This document shows positions 1-9,750 of a DNA stretch of 40,001 bases, one piece after another. The translations under genes were made by a program, and so were the position numbers. The notes below the pieces were generated by a model, which made no database searches, was not told the DNA's origin, and was given only the letters and a program-made list of their open reading frames with translations. The stretch is taken from assembly GCA_020849655.1 (NCBI GenBank), contig JADLFU010000132.1, positions 1 to 40,001 on the forward strand. The letters run 5' to 3'. The stretch's first letter is position 1. Each line of letters begins with the position of its first letter. This DNA is from Polyangiaceae bacterium (GTDB lineage Bacteria; Myxococcota_A; Polyangia; Polyangiales; Polyangiaceae).

Positions 1-2336
1 CCCACGCTCGCCGACGGCCCGCCGACGCGATCCACGAGGGGGCCAGGTGAGAACAGCCCGCTCGCGTCGACCGTGATCGAGTCGCCGCCCGCCTTGCGCG
101 TGAGCGCGACGATCGCCGCCGCGGCGCCCGCCTTGCGCCCGAACACGAGCGTGTCCTCCGAGGCCGACAGCGACACGTACGCGCCGCGCCGGAGCGCGAC
201 CAGCTCGCGCCGCGCGCGGCCGAGCTTGCGCGTGACGGCGAGCGTCGTGTGCTCGTCCGGCGAGAGCGACGCCTCCGCCCGCATGAAGCCGCGGTTGTTG
301 GGATCGACGCCGCCCCAGTCGCCGTGCTCGTCGCCGTAGTAGAGCAGCGGCGCGCCCGGCAGCCCGAGCAGCCACCCGAGCGCGAGCCGCGCGCGCGTGT
401 ACGCCGTCCCGGGCGCTGGCGGCCCCGCCCAGTCGCTCCACTGGTTGCCCGCCTTCTGGCTGCTCGCCGGGTCGGCGAGCGTGACGAAGCGCGCGGTGTC
501 GTGGCTGCCGATGTACGGGGTCATGATCGCGCCCGCGGGCCACCTCGAGAGGCCGTGCTTCACCCAGTAGTCGGCGTGCAGCATGCCCTTCTCCTGGTAG
601 GCGAACGTCCGGTACGAGACGCCGTGGTAGAGGACGAAATCGAACTGACCGTCGAGCCCCTGCGGCCCGATGTAGCGCGAGATCGTGCCGTAGTTGTCGT
701 CGTTGCACGGGTCGGGGCAGTCGCTCCAGCCCATCGCCGTCTCGCCCATCATGAACACCTTCGCGCCGCCGCCCTCGAACGCCTCTCGCACCTCCGCCGC
801 GAGGTTGCGCGTCGCGATCTCCTCGACGTGCTTGACGGCGTCGACGCGCAGGCCGTCGAGGTCGAACCTGTCGAGCATGTACACGGCGTCGGCCACGAGC
901 TGCGCGTTCGCCTCGGGCACGGTGTGATCGACGTCCGGCAGGTAGGGCGCGAACATGCAGTCGAGCGCGCGCTCGGTCCAGTCGCAGCCCGGCGTGCCGC
1001 ACACGCACCCGGTGCGAAACCAGCCCGGGTGCGCCTGCCGGTACTCGTGCGCCTCGTGGACGTGGTTGACGACGAAGTCCATCAGCACGCGGATGCCGCG
1101 GGCGTGCGCCGCCTTCGTGAGCGCGAGCAGCGCCGCGTCGCCGCCGATGCGCGGATCGACGGCGCGCGCCTTCACGGGCCAGTACCCGTGGTAGCCGGTC
1201 ACCTGGTGCACGCCGTCGGAGGCGGGGTACGCGCCCTTCGGGTTCTCGTTGAACGGCGTGAGCCAGAGCGCGCGCACGCCGAGCGCGTCGAGCGTGCCGT
1301 CCTCGATCGCCTGCGTCACGCCCGCGAGATCGCCGCCCTGAAAATCTCCCCGCGGGTCCGCGCCCGGCGTGGTCGGTGCGTCGTTCGACGGATCGCCGTC
1401 GCGGTACCGATCGGTCATCACCATGTAGATGAGCGCGTCGCGCCAGTCGAACGCCTCGTCCTCGACCCAGAAGGGCAACCACGTGAGCTCGCCCGCGCGC
1501 CCGCTCTTCGTCCTCGGGGCCAGCGAGAGCCTGTATTTGCCGGGGGAGAGGCCCTTGATCGCGACCGCGACGTCACCCGACGGCGCGACCGTGACGGCGG
1601 CGGGATCGAGGGGCACAGCGAGGCCGTCGCGCGTCAGCGTGGCCTGGAGCCCGGCGCCGTCCGCGCCGGACGCGTCCGCCGCGTCGACGTACGTGAGCGC
1701 GGCCGTGAAGCCCGTCGCGCTCGCCTCCGCGCTCGCCGGCCGGAGCGCGGGCTTCTTGCAATCGCGGACCTTGATCGCGGAGTTCTCGACGCCGCCGACG
1801 TACTTGCGGCGCCCCTCCGCGGGATCGAGCTGCCACGCCCCATCGACGACGAGCTTGTACGCGTGCAGCCCCGGCGGGAGCGACATCGTCGCCTCCTGGG
1901 CTCCTCCCGCGGGCGAGAGCGTCGTCGCGCTCGCGAGGTCGAACCCGCTCCACTCGCCGGCGACCTTGACGACGCCCGTGCCCTGGTACCGAAAGGTCAC
2001 GGGGCACATGGTGACACCGCCGCCTCCCGCGCCCGCGCCCGCGCTCGCGCCTCCCGCGCCCGCGCTCGCGCCTCCTGCGCCCGCGCCTCCTGCGCCCGCG
2101 CTCGCGCCTCCTGCCCCGGCCGCGCTCGTGCCGGCCGCGTGCGCTCCGCCCGCGCCCCCGGCTGATCCTGCCGCGCCCGCTCCCCCGGGCACGCCGCCGC
2201 TCGCGCCGCGGCCGGCCTGCCCCACCTGGTTCGAGCCCTGAGATTTCCCGCCAGGCGGGGCGTCCTCGTCCCCCGAGGCGCAGCTGGCGACGACCGCGAC
2301 GAGGGACAGCGAGACGGCGGCGAGCGCGCGGCGCAT
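1..2336 (-). CDS. Secreted lipoprotein alpha-amylase, GH13 family (partial, 3' end off window)
   Basis: Reading continues to the left edge without a stop, giving about 778 visible residues. The ATG at 2336 starts a lipoprotein signal (MRRALAAVSLSLVAVVASC, lipobox ending in Cys19). A Gly/Ala-rich spacer follows to about residue 107, then a short beta-sandwich resembling the CBM48/AMPK glycogen-binding fold (about 107-165), then the GH13 barrel from about residue 290. The conserved GH13 regions are visible: DFVVNH (region I), GLRVDAVKH with nucleophile Asp499, MMGE with acid/base Glu532 and GSHD with Asp613. The catalytic triad is intact, so an active enzyme that cleaves or rearranges alpha-1,4-glucans at the cell surface is likely. 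Whether it is an amylase, a neopullulanase or a cyclomaltodextrinase cannot be decided. It is divergent from ileS. Confidence 0.88.
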   Translation of the reverse strand, partial: MRRALAAVSLSLVAVVASCASGDEDAPPGGKSQGSNQVGQAGRGASGGVPGGAGAAGSAGGAGGAHAAGTSAAGAGGASAGAGGAGAGGASAGAGGASAGAGAGGGGVTMCPVTFRYQGTGVVKVAGEWSGFDLASATTLSPAGGAQEATMSLPPGLHAYKLVVDGAWQLDPAEGRRKYVGGVENSAIKVRDCKKPALRPASAEASATGFTAALTYVDAADASGADGAGLQATLTRDGLAVPLDPAAVTVAPSGDVAVAIKGLSPGKYRLSLAPRTKSGRAGELTWLPFWVEDEAFDWRDALIYMVMTDRYRDGDPSNDAPTTPGADPRGDFQGGDLAGVTQAIEDGTLDALGVRALWLTPFNENPKGAYPASDGVHQVTGYHGYWPVKARAVDPRIGGDAALLALTKAAHARGIRVLMDFVVNHVHEAHEYRQAHPGWFRTGCVCGTPGCDWTERALDCMFAPYLPDVDHTVPEANAQLVADAVYMLDRFDLDGLRVDAVKHVEEIATRNLAAEVREAFEGGGAKVFMMGETAMGWSDCPDPCNDDNYGTISRYIGPQGLDGQFDFVLYHGVSYRTFAYQEKGMLHADYWVKHGLSRWPAGAIMTPYIGSHDTARFVTLADPASSQKAGNQWSDWAGPPAPGTAYTRARLALGWLLGLPGAPLLYYGDEHGDWGGVDPNNRGFMRAEASLSPDEHTTLAVTRKLGRARRELVALRRGAYVSLSASEDTLVFGRKAGAAAAIVALTRKAGGDSITVDASGLFSPGPLVDRVGGPSASV

Positions 2337-2428
2337 CGCGCGAACGTAGCACCTGGCGGCGAGCGCTCGGAGCCCCGCGCGCGCGGCTCGCGGGAGCGGT
2401 CGAATCGTTGTAATGCCACGCGCCCGCG

Positions 2429-5400
2429 ATGTCCGAGCAGAGCTTCCCCGAGGTGCGCGCCGAGATCGACTTCCCCACCGACGAAGAGCGGACGCTCGCG
2501 TTCTGGAGGTCGCGCGGCATCTTCGAGAAGACCCTCGCGTCGCGCGCGGGCTCGGCGAAGGGGCCGTTCGTCTTCTACGAGGGGCCGCCGACGGCGAACG
2601 GCCTGCCGCACAACGGGCACGTGCTCACGCGCGTGATGAAGGATCTCTTCCCCCGGTACCGCACGATGCGCGGCTACCACGTCCCGCGGAAGGCCGGCTG
2701 GGACACCCACGGCCTGCCCGTCGAGGTCGAGGTCGAGAAGGAGCTGCGCATCCACGGCAAGGCGGCGATCGAGCAGTACGGCGTCGAGCCGTTCACCGCG
2801 AAGTGCATCGAGAGCGTGTTTCGCTACACCTCCGAGTGGGAGCGCCACACCGAGCGCATCGGGTTCTGGGTCGACCTCGAGGACGCGTACGTCACCTACC
2901 ACCGCGGGTACGTCGAGAGCGTCTGGTGGGCGCTCGCGGATCTCTTCCGGAAGGGCCTGCTCTACCGGGGCCACACGGTCGTCTGGTGGTGGGCGCAGGG
3001 CGGCACCGCGCTCTCGAGCGCCGAGGTCGGCCTCGGGTACAGGACGGTCGACGATCCGTCGGCGTACGTCGCCTTTCCGCTCGCCGACGGCTCGGGCTAC
3101 TCGCTGCTCGCGTGGACGACGACCCCGTGGACGCTCCCGTCGAACGTGTACGCCGCGGTGAACCCCGCGTTCGACTACGTCTTCGCGAGGATCGGCGATC
3201 GCAAGCTCATCGGCGCGCCGGGGCTGCTCCTCGGCGTCGCGAAGAAGCTGAAGGCGAAGCTCGAGATCGATCGAACGGTGAAGGGCGCCGAGCTCGTCGG
3301 CCTCCGCTACACGCCGCCGTTCGACGTCTTCTCGCGGGCGCCCGCGGAGGACGCGTACTGGACGGTGCTCGCTGCGGATTTCGTCACGCTCGACAGCGGC
3401 ACGGGCGTCGTCCACATCGCCCCCGCCTTCGGCGCCGACGACTTCGAGGCGCACAAGCGGCGCTTCCGCGACGCGGGCCAGGATCCTCCCGCGCCCCCGT
3501 GCGCGGTCGCGCCCGACGGCACGTTCACCGCAGATCTGCCAGCGTACGCCGGGCGCTGGGTGAAGTCGTGCGACGACGAGATCTGCCAGGAGCTGAAGGC
3601 GCGGGGCCTCCTCTTGCTGAAGGAGCAGGTCCGCCACGACTACCCGTTCTGCTGGCGGAGCGACGACGACGCGCTCATCCAGTACGCGCGCCCGGCCTGG
3701 TACATCCGCACGACCGCCGAGAAGACGCGCGCGCTCGCCAACAACCAGGCGATCGACTGGCACCCGGAGCACATCAGGGAGGGCAGGTTCGGCGATTTCT
3801 TGCGCAACAACGTCGACTGGGCGCTGTCGCGCGAGCGCTACTGGGGCACCCCGCTGCCAGTGTGGATCAACGACGACCTGCCGGAGGACCACCCGAGGCG
3901 CGCCGTCGTCATCGACGGCCTCTCGAGCCTCCGCGACAAGCCGCGCAACAACCTCGCCGAGGTCGAGCGGGAGCTCGCCGAGAAGATCGACGATCCGGCC
4001 GCGCGCACGCACCTCCTGGTCCACAAGCCGTGGATCGACCGCGTCACCTTCGAGGAGGAGGGCGTGGCGGGCACGTACCGCCGCGTGCCCGAGGTCATCG
4101 ACTGCTGGTTCGACTCGGGCTGCATGCCGTTCGCGCAGTGGGGGTTCCCGCACCGCGAGGGCAGCCTGGAGCGCCTCCGCGAGGCCTTCCCGGCCGACTT
4201 CATCAGCGAGGCGATCGACCAGACGCGCGGCTGGTTCTACTCGCTCTTGATGGTCTCGACGCTCGTGTTCGACGACGACAAGCGGCGCGCGCTCGGTCTG
4301 CGCGCCGGCGGCGACGTGTTCGCCCACCCCTACAAGACTTGCATCCTGCTGGGGCACGTCTGCGACAAGGAGGGCAAGAAGGAGTCGAAGTCGAAGGGGA
4401 ACTACACGCCGCCCGAGGTCATCCTCGATCGGGTGCAGATGGACTTCGCGGTGCTGTCGGGCGAGCCGGTCGCGGGGGCGAAGGCGGAGGCGGGCACGGC
4501 GTTCATCGCGCGCGAGGACCTCGAGGGGCTCGATCTCGACGACGGCGCGACGGTGACAGTGTCGTCGCCGGCGACCCCCGAGCGGTCACTGTCACTGTCG
4601 CTCCGCGCGCTGCCGAAGCTCCGGCGCCGCGTGGTGCTGCTGGCCGACGCGGACCGCGCGGCGCTCGGCGTCGTCGCCAACGACAAGGGCACCGACGTGC
4701 GCCCGGTGGAGGTGCCCAGCGTCCCGGCCGACCAGCGCGTCACCATCCTCGATCCGGCGACGCCCGCGCCCGGCGCCGACGCGTTCCGCTGGTTCTTCTA
4801 CGCCGGCAGCCCGCCGTGGACGAACACGCGCCACAGCCTCGGGAACGTCCGCGCGCTGCAGAAGGACTTCCAGATCAAGCTCCGCAACGTCCTCACATTC
4901 TTCACCATCTACGCGAACATCGACGGGTGGCGACCCGACGCGCCCGCGCCCGCGCCGGCCGCGCGCCCGCTGCTGTGCCGGTGGATCCTCTCGGAGCTCG
5001 AGCTGACGAAGGAGGCGGTGACGGCGCACCTCGACGCGTTCGAGGCGTACGAGGCCGCGGGGCGCCTGACGGCGTTCGTCGAGTCCCTGTCGAACTGGTA
5101 CGTGCGCCGGAGCCGCGAGCGCTTCTGGGCCGCCGGCGCGGGCGACGCGATGGGCGACGACAAGCGCGCCGCGTACGCGACCCTGCACCGCTGCCTGACC
5201 GAGCTCGCGAAGCTGTCGGCGCCGTTCGTCCCGTTCTTCGCGGAGGAGCTCTACCAGTCGCTGGTCGTCGCGCCGGGCGTCGCGGGCGCGAGGGAGAGCG
5301 TGCACCTCGAGGACTACCCGGAGGCGGACGCGTCGCTCATCGACCGCGAGCTGTCCGAGGAGACCGAGATCGTGCGCGAGATCGTGTCGCTCGGCCTCCA

Positions 5401-6094
5401 GGTGCGCACGAACGCGAGGCTGAAGGTGCGCCAGCCGCTCGAGAGGGTCGAGCTCGTCCTGTCGCGCGCCGATCTGTGCGACCGAGTGCAGGCGTACGCG
5501 TCGCTCATCACCGAGGAGCTGAACACCCACGAGCTGTCGGTGCTGCGGCCGGGCGAGGAGGGCGCGCGCGTCTCGTACAAACTGAAGCCCAATTTCCGCG
5601 CGCTCGGCCCGAAGGTCGGCAAGAAGGTGCAGCGCGTGAAGCAGGCGCTCGAGTCGGTCGACGCGGGCGCGGTGCGCGCGTCGCTCGCGCTCTCGGGCGC
5701 GGCCGCGCTCGACGTCGACGGCGAGACGATCACGCTCGGCCCCGAAGAGATCGACGTGTCGGTCGAGGCGGCGCCCGGCTACGCGGCGGCGGGCGGCAAG
5801 GCCGGCGTGGTCGTGCTCGAGACGACGCTCACCCCCGCCTTGCTCGACGAGGGCCTCGCGCGCGAGATCCAGAGCCGCCTGTCGGCCGCGCGCAAGGAGC
5901 AGGGGCTCTCGTTCACCGACCGCGTCCTCGTGCGGATCGGCGGCTCGGCGCGCGTGAGGGCGGTGGTCGATCGGCACGCGGCGTCGCTGCAAGAGGCCGT
6001 CCTCGCGACGGCGCTGACCACCTGTGACGACGTCGTCGGCGCGAGCTTCGAGATCGACGGCGAGGCGGTCGTGCTCGACGTGAAGCGGGCGTGA
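2429..6094 (+). CDS. ileS: Isoleucyl-tRNA synthetase (IleRS2-like) with large insertion after the KMSKS loop
   Basis: Charges tRNA-Ile with isoleucine in the cytoplasm. The class I HIGH motif is HNGH at residues 61-64 in the context GLPHNGH, followed by GWDTHGLPVE (90-99). This context is closer to the eukaryote-like IleRS2 group than to E. coli IleRS. The KMSKS loop is divergent (ESKSKGN, about 652-658). In ordinary IleRS a Gly-Ala-Asp segment follows within about 20 residues. Here GADAFRW starts only at residue 782, so roughly 100 extra residues (about 670-775) are inserted. The anticodon-binding domain follows. At 1221 aa it is longer than typical bacterial IleRS. It is first in an operon whose TGA overlaps the GTG of hemW. 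Confidence 0.95.
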   Translation: MSEQSFPEVRAEIDFPTDEERTLAFWRSRGIFEKTLASRAGSAKGPFVFYEGPPTANGLPHNGHVLTRVMKDLFPRYRTMRGYHVPRKAGWDTHGLPVEVEVEKELRIHGKAAIEQYGVEPFTAKCIESVFRYTSEWERHTERIGFWVDLEDAYVTYHRGYVESVWWALADLFRKGLLYRGHTVVWWWAQGGTALSSAEVGLGYRTVDDPSAYVAFPLADGSGYSLLAWTTTPWTLPSNVYAAVNPAFDYVFARIGDRKLIGAPGLLLGVAKKLKAKLEIDRTVKGAELVGLRYTPPFDVFSRAPAEDAYWTVLAADFVTLDSGTGVVHIAPAFGADDFEAHKRRFRDAGQDPPAPPCAVAPDGTFTADLPAYAGRWVKSCDDEICQELKARGLLLLKEQVRHDYPFCWRSDDDALIQYARPAWYIRTTAEKTRALANNQAIDWHPEHIREGRFGDFLRNNVDWALSRERYWGTPLPVWINDDLPEDHPRRAVVIDGLSSLRDKPRNNLAEVERELAEKIDDPAARTHLLVHKPWIDRVTFEEEGVAGTYRRVPEVIDCWFDSGCMPFAQWGFPHREGSLERLREAFPADFISEAIDQTRGWFYSLLMVSTLVFDDDKRRALGLRAGGDVFAHPYKTCILLGHVCDKEGKKESKSKGNYTPPEVILDRVQMDFAVLSGEPVAGAKAEAGTAFIAREDLEGLDLDDGATVTVSSPATPERSLSLSLRALPKLRRRVVLLADADRAALGVVANDKGTDVRPVEVPSVPADQRVTILDPATPAPGADAFRWFFYAGSPPWTNTRHSLGNVRALQKDFQIKLRNVLTFFTIYANIDGWRPDAPAPAPAARPLLCRWILSELELTKEAVTAHLDAFEAYEAAGRLTAFVESLSNWYVRRSRERFWAAGAGDAMGDDKRAAYATLHRCLTELAKLSAPFVPFFAEELYQSLVVAPGVAGARESVHLEDYPEADASLIDRELSEETEIVREIVSLGLQVRTNARLKVRQPLERVELVLSRADLCDRVQAYASLITEELNTHELSVLRPGEEGARVSYKLKPNFRALGPKVGKKVQRVKQALESVDAGAVRASLALSGAAALDVDGETITLGPEEIDVSVEAAPGYAAAGGKAGVVVLETTLTPALLDEGLAREIQSRLSAARKEQGLSFTDRVLVRIGGSARVRAVVDRHAASLQEAVLATALTTCDDVVGASFEIDGEAVVLDVKRA

Positions 6095-7257
6095 CCGCGG
6101 CCCCGCTCCTCGTCTACGTCCACTTCCCGTGGTGCCTCGAGAAGTGCCCGTACTGCGACTTCGTGTCGTACGCCCGGCCGCGCGACGAGATCGATCACGA
6201 GGGGTACGCCGACGCCGTGATCGCGGAGCTCGCCGCGCGCGCGCCCGCGCTCGCGGGGGAGCACGCGCTGCACAGCGTCTTCCTCGGAGGCGGCACGCCG
6301 TCTCTGTGGGAGCCCGAGCAGGTCGCGCGGGTGCTCGCGGCCATCCGCTCGCGCTTCTCGGGCGACGACGTCGAGGTGACGGCCGAGTGCAACCCGTCGT
6401 CGCTCGACGAGCCCCGCGCCCGCGCGCTGCTCGACGCGGGCGTGAACCGCCTGTCGGTGGGCGTGCAGGCCCTCGACGACGCGAGGCTGAGCTTCCTCGG
6501 GCGGCTGCACGACGCGAACGGCGCGCGCACGGCGCTGCTGTCCGCGCGGCGCGCGGGGGCGGCGAGGCTGAGCGGAGACCTTATCTTCGGCGTGCACGAC
6601 GAGCCGCCCGAGGTCGCGCGGGACGAGGCCGTCGCGCTCGCCGAGCTCGGCCTGACGCACCTCTCGGCGTACGCGCTGACGATCGAGCCGGGGACGCGCT
6701 TCGGCGAGCAGGCGCGGCGAGGCAGGCTGCCGCTGGCCGACGACGGCCGCGTCGCCGAGTCGTTCCTCGAGATCGATCGCGCGCTCACCGCACGCGGGTT
6801 CGAGCACTACGAGACGTCGAACTACGCGACGCCCGGCGAGGCGTCGCGGCACAACCTGGGCTACTGGCGCGGGCACGCGTACCTCGGGCTCGGGTGCGCG
6901 GCCGTCGGCGCGGTGTCCACGCAGGGAGGCTTCGTGCGCTACAAGAACCCCATTTCGCCCGACAAATATCGCGATTTTGCGCGTCGCCGTGCGCCCGACG
7001 CCGAGCTCGCGGCGCGCGAGCCGCTCGACGGAGAGACCCGCCTGCGCGAGCGCATCATGCTCGGGCTGCGGCTCGCCGAGGGGCTCGACCTCGCGGCCGC
7101 GGGTGAGGCGCTCGGCGTCGTCGGGTGGACGAGCGAGCGCCTCCGCGTGGCCGACAAGCTCGTCGCGCGAGGCCGGCTCGAGCGCGACGGAGCGACCGTG
7201 CGCGTCCCCCGATCGTCGTGGCTCTTCGCCGACGGCGTCGCCGCCGAGCTGTTCTGA
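6091..7257 (+). CDS. hemW: Radical SAM haem chaperone HemW
   Basis: 388 aa protein of the HemN/HemW radical SAM family. The [4Fe-4S] motif CLEKCPYCDF (Cys15, Cys19, Cys22) is followed by Asp-Phe rather than a fourth Cys. The motif HNLGYW at 254-259 matches the HNxxYW haem-binding signature of HemW. These two features favour haem chaperone over true oxygen-independent coproporphyrinogen oxidase. The family is proposed to deliver haem to respiratory enzymes, which suits a window rich in cytochromes. The GTG start at 6091 overlaps the ileS stop (GTGA), which implies translational coupling. The C-terminal HemN domain is present and the length is normal. Confidence 0.93.
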   Translation: MTAAPLLVYVHFPWCLEKCPYCDFVSYARPRDEIDHEGYADAVIAELAARAPALAGEHALHSVFLGGGTPSLWEPEQVARVLAAIRSRFSGDDVEVTAECNPSSLDEPRARALLDAGVNRLSVGVQALDDARLSFLGRLHDANGARTALLSARRAGAARLSGDLIFGVHDEPPEVARDEAVALAELGLTHLSAYALTIEPGTRFGEQARRGRLPLADDGRVAESFLEIDRALTARGFEHYETSNYATPGEASRHNLGYWRGHAYLGLGCAAVGAVSTQGGFVRYKNPISPDKYRDFARRRAPDAELAAREPLDGETRLRERIMLGLRLAEGLDLAAAGEALGVVGWTSERLRVADKLVARGRLERDGATVRVPRSSWLFADGVAAELF

Positions 7258-7259
7258 TC

Positions 7260-8390
7260 ATGCGACCCCAGACCCCTGGCTACTCCTTCCGTGTCACGGC
7301 CCAGCGCGGGCACGCGCGCGCGGGCGTCCTGTCGACGCCGCACGGCGACGTGCCGACTCCGACGTTCATGCCCGTCGGCACGCAGGGCAGCGTCAAGGCG
7401 CTCGGCCCCACCGAGGTCGCGGCGACGGGCGCGCGCGTCGTGCTCGGCAACACGTACCACCTGTGGCTGCGCCCGGGCCCCGAGCTCGTCGCGGCGCACG
7501 GCTCGCTGCACGGGTTCGCGAGGTGGCCGCACGCGATGCTCACCGACTCGGGGGGGTTCCAGGCGTTCTCGCTCTCCGACAGGAGGAAGACGACCGAGGA
7601 GGGCTTCGCGTTCTCGTCGCACCTCGACGGAAAGAAGATGTTCCTCTCGCCGGAGGAGGCGATGCGCGTGCAGGGCCTGCTCGGCGCCGACATCGCGATG
7701 CAGCTCGACATCTGCCCGCCGGGCCAGGCGCCCCGCGACGAGATCGCCGCCGCGATCGATCGGACCACGCGCTGGGCGAGGCGCTGCCTCGCGAGCAAGC
7801 GCGCCGACCAGGCGCTCTTCGGGATCATCCAGGGCGGCACCCACGAAGATCTGCGCGTCGCGCACGCCGCCGAGCTCGCGGAGCTGCCGTTCGACGGCCT
7901 GGCGCTCGGGGGGTTCTCGGTGGGCGAGCCGATCGAGCAGATGTGGCGCACGGTCTCGGCCGTCGCGCACCAGGTCGACCCCGAGCGACCGCGCTACCTG
8001 ATGGGCGTCGGCACCCCGCGCGACCTCGTGGCGTCGATCCTCGCGGGCGTCGACATGTTCGACTGCGTGCTGCCGACGCGCAACGCGCGCAACGGCCAGG
8101 CGCTCACGAGGTCGGGCCGCGTGGTGCTGAAGCAGGCGCGCTACCGCGACGATCAGCGGCCCCTCGACGAGGCCTGCCCGTGCGACTGTTGCCGCGGCGG
8201 CTTCAGCCGCGCGTACCTGCGTCACCTCTACGTCGCGAAGGAGATCCTCGTGCTCCGCCTCGTCTCGCACCACAACCTCACCTTGTACGGCCAGCTCGTC
8301 GCCGACGCGCGGGCGTCGATCGCCGCGGGCGATCTCGCGGGCTTCCAGGCGCGCTGGGCCCGCGCGGGCGCCGACGGAGACCCGGCGTGA
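7260..8390 (+). CDS. tgt: Queuine tRNA-guanine transglycosylase
   Basis: Exchanges guanine-34 for preQ1 in GUN-anticodon tRNAs (queuosine pathway). The 376 aa length is normal. Visible are DSGGFQ with catalytic-base Asp96, the substrate loop QLDICPPG, the nucleophile region DCVLPTRNARNG around Asp268, and the zinc site CPCDCC (Cys-x-Cys-x2-Cys) with a His 26 residues later in RLVSHHN, the canonical spacing. I chose the ATG at 7260, two bases after the hemW stop. A longer in-frame start inside hemW exists but would add residues foreign to the family. The TGA overlaps the GTG of the next gene. Confidence 0.96.
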   Translation: MRPQTPGYSFRVTAQRGHARAGVLSTPHGDVPTPTFMPVGTQGSVKALGPTEVAATGARVVLGNTYHLWLRPGPELVAAHGSLHGFARWPHAMLTDSGGFQAFSLSDRRKTTEEGFAFSSHLDGKKMFLSPEEAMRVQGLLGADIAMQLDICPPGQAPRDEIAAAIDRTTRWARRCLASKRADQALFGIIQGGTHEDLRVAHAAELAELPFDGLALGGFSVGEPIEQMWRTVSAVAHQVDPERPRYLMGVGTPRDLVASILAGVDMFDCVLPTRNARNGQALTRSGRVVLKQARYRDDQRPLDEACPCDCCRGGFSRAYLRHLYVAKEILVLRLVSHHNLTLYGQLVADARASIAAGDLAGFQARWARAGADGDPA

Positions 8391-8749
8391 CAGGCGTCCA
8401 CCACCTCGCCCTGCGCGCCGAGAGCGTCCTTGCGCTCGCGGCGTTCTACGTCGCCGTCTTCCGGCTCGACGAGCTCGATCGCCAGACGGACGAGCTCGGA
8501 GTGAAATCGATCTGGCTCGGCCTCGGGGAGGCCATCCTGATGATCGAGCGGCGCGGCCCCGGCGAGCCCGCGCCCGATCCGACCTCGCGCGAGGTGCAGA
8601 TCTTCTCCGGCACGAAGCAGGACCGCCTCGACGTCGAGCAGCGCCTCGCCGACGCCGGGTTCTCGCCCGCGTTTCGCTCGCCCTACACGACCTACCTCCG
8701 CGACCCCGAGGGGCGACTCACCGGCATCTCGCACTACCCGGAGCGTTGA
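8387..8749 (+). CDS. VOC-superfamily (glyoxalase-like) small protein
   Basis: 120 aa protein with the beta-alpha-beta-beta-beta repeat pattern of the vicinal-oxygen-chelate fold. It opens with GVHHLALRAESVLALAAFY and closes with TYLRDPEGRLTGISHYPE, like many glyoxalase/dioxygenase-type proteins. Candidate metal ligands are His in HHLAL and Glu in DPEG, but the substrate cannot be inferred. The GTG start overlaps the tgt stop (GTGA), making it the last gene of the ileS operon. No clear terminator is visible in the 48 bases after it. Confidence 0.8.
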   Translation: MTGVHHLALRAESVLALAAFYVAVFRLDELDRQTDELGVKSIWLGLGEAILMIERRGPGEPAPDPTSREVQIFSGTKQDRLDVEQRLADAGFSPAFRSPYTTYLRDPEGRLTGISHYPER

Positions 8750-8797
8750 CGGGCCGCGGGCAGAGCTCGAGACGACGCCGCGTACGCTCCGTCGATC

Positions 8798-9622
8798 ATG
8801 TCTCGCCCGCTCCTCCTCGCGCTCTCGCTGTGCACGTCGGTCGGCTGCCTGGGGTACCGCTCCCAGGAGCCCCCGCGCGCGGCGCACCGTCAACAGGCGG
8901 CGGCCGGCGCGGGGCAGCCCTCGACCGCCGCGCCGAGCGCGCCGGCCCCGTCGACTGCGGCGCCGAGCCCCGCGGCGGCGATGCTCGGCGCGGCCTGGAC
9001 GATGTTCGGTATGTTGCTGCCGGGCGCGCCTGCGCCTGCGCCTCCCTCGCCCGCGCCACCCGCTCCGCAGCCGTCGCCGGGCACCCCCGCGCCTCAGCTG
9101 TCGTGGCCGTTCCCGCTCCCGCTGCCGGTGATGACGGGCGCTCCGCCCGTCCCGAGCGCGCCCGGCCCTCTGCCCACGCCGAGCGGGGGAGACGCGCCGG
9201 CCGCTGGGACGGGGTTCGAGGACGAGGTGCTCGCGCTCACGAACCGGCGTCGCGCGGCTGGCGCGACCTGCGGCGCGGAGGCGTACCCACCCGCGCCGCC
9301 GCTCACCGAGGACGTGCGGCTGCGCCAGGCCGCGCGGGCTCACGCCGCGGACATGGGCGCGAGAGACTACTTCGATCACCAGACCCCCGAGGGACGCACC
9401 GCGGTCGACCGGGCGCGCGCGGCCGGGTACCCGTCGGCGTTCGTCGGAGAGAACATCGCCGCCGGGTACAGCACGCCGGAGGCGGTCGTCGCCGGCTGGA
9501 TGAAGAGCCCCGGCCACTGCACCAACATCATGGACCCCCGCTACACGCGGCTGGGCGTCGGGTACGCCTCCAGGCCCGCATCATCGATGCGCGACTACTG
9601 GGTCCAGGACTTCGGCCACTGA
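8798..9622 (+). CDS. CAP/SCP-domain lipoprotein
   Basis: 274 aa exported lipoprotein with lipobox TSVGC (Cys17), a Pro/Ala-rich low-complexity spacer to about residue 140, and a C-terminal CAP (cysteine-rich secretory protein/SCP) domain. Family signatures visible are ALTNRRRAAG, the central ARAHAADMGARDYFDHQTPEG and VGENIAAGYSTPEAVVAGWMKS, then PGHCTNIM and the terminal DYWVQDFG. The CAP putative active-site residues (two His, two Glu) appear preserved. Bacterial members are cell-surface proteins of mostly unknown role. It lies upstream of the nos operon on the same strand but is separated from it by a 318-base regulatory region. Confidence 0.88.
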   Translation: MSRPLLLALSLCTSVGCLGYRSQEPPRAAHRQQAAAGAGQPSTAAPSAPAPSTAAPSPAAAMLGAAWTMFGMLLPGAPAPAPPSPAPPAPQPSPGTPAPQLSWPFPLPLPVMTGAPPVPSAPGPLPTPSGGDAPAAGTGFEDEVLALTNRRRAAGATCGAEAYPPAPPLTEDVRLRQAARAHAADMGARDYFDHQTPEGRTAVDRARAAGYPSAFVGENIAAGYSTPEAVVAGWMKSPGHCTNIMDPRYTRLGVGYASRPASSMRDYWVQDFGH

Positions 9623-9750
9623 GCCTCGGCGTCGGGCGCACGCCTTGCGCGCCCCGGCGAGCGCGGTGCGTCACGCGGCCGCCCGGCGTGAGAGATCTGC
9701 GAGACGGCGCGCAGGAGCGTCGCGCGGGGTGACGTCGATCAGGTGGACCA

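Noticed and set aside
2409-2414. TGTAAT as a -10 element for ileS
   Set aside because: No acceptable -35 lies 16-18 bases upstream, and the start would be only a few bases before the ATG.
1997-4357. A 786-codon minus-strand frame antisense to ileS
   Set aside because: It runs antisense to conserved IleRS sequence and through the amylase spacer; no domains are seen.
9730-9741. TGACGTCGATCA as a third copy of the nos palindrome
   Set aside because: Only one half-site fits; the other differs at a key position.
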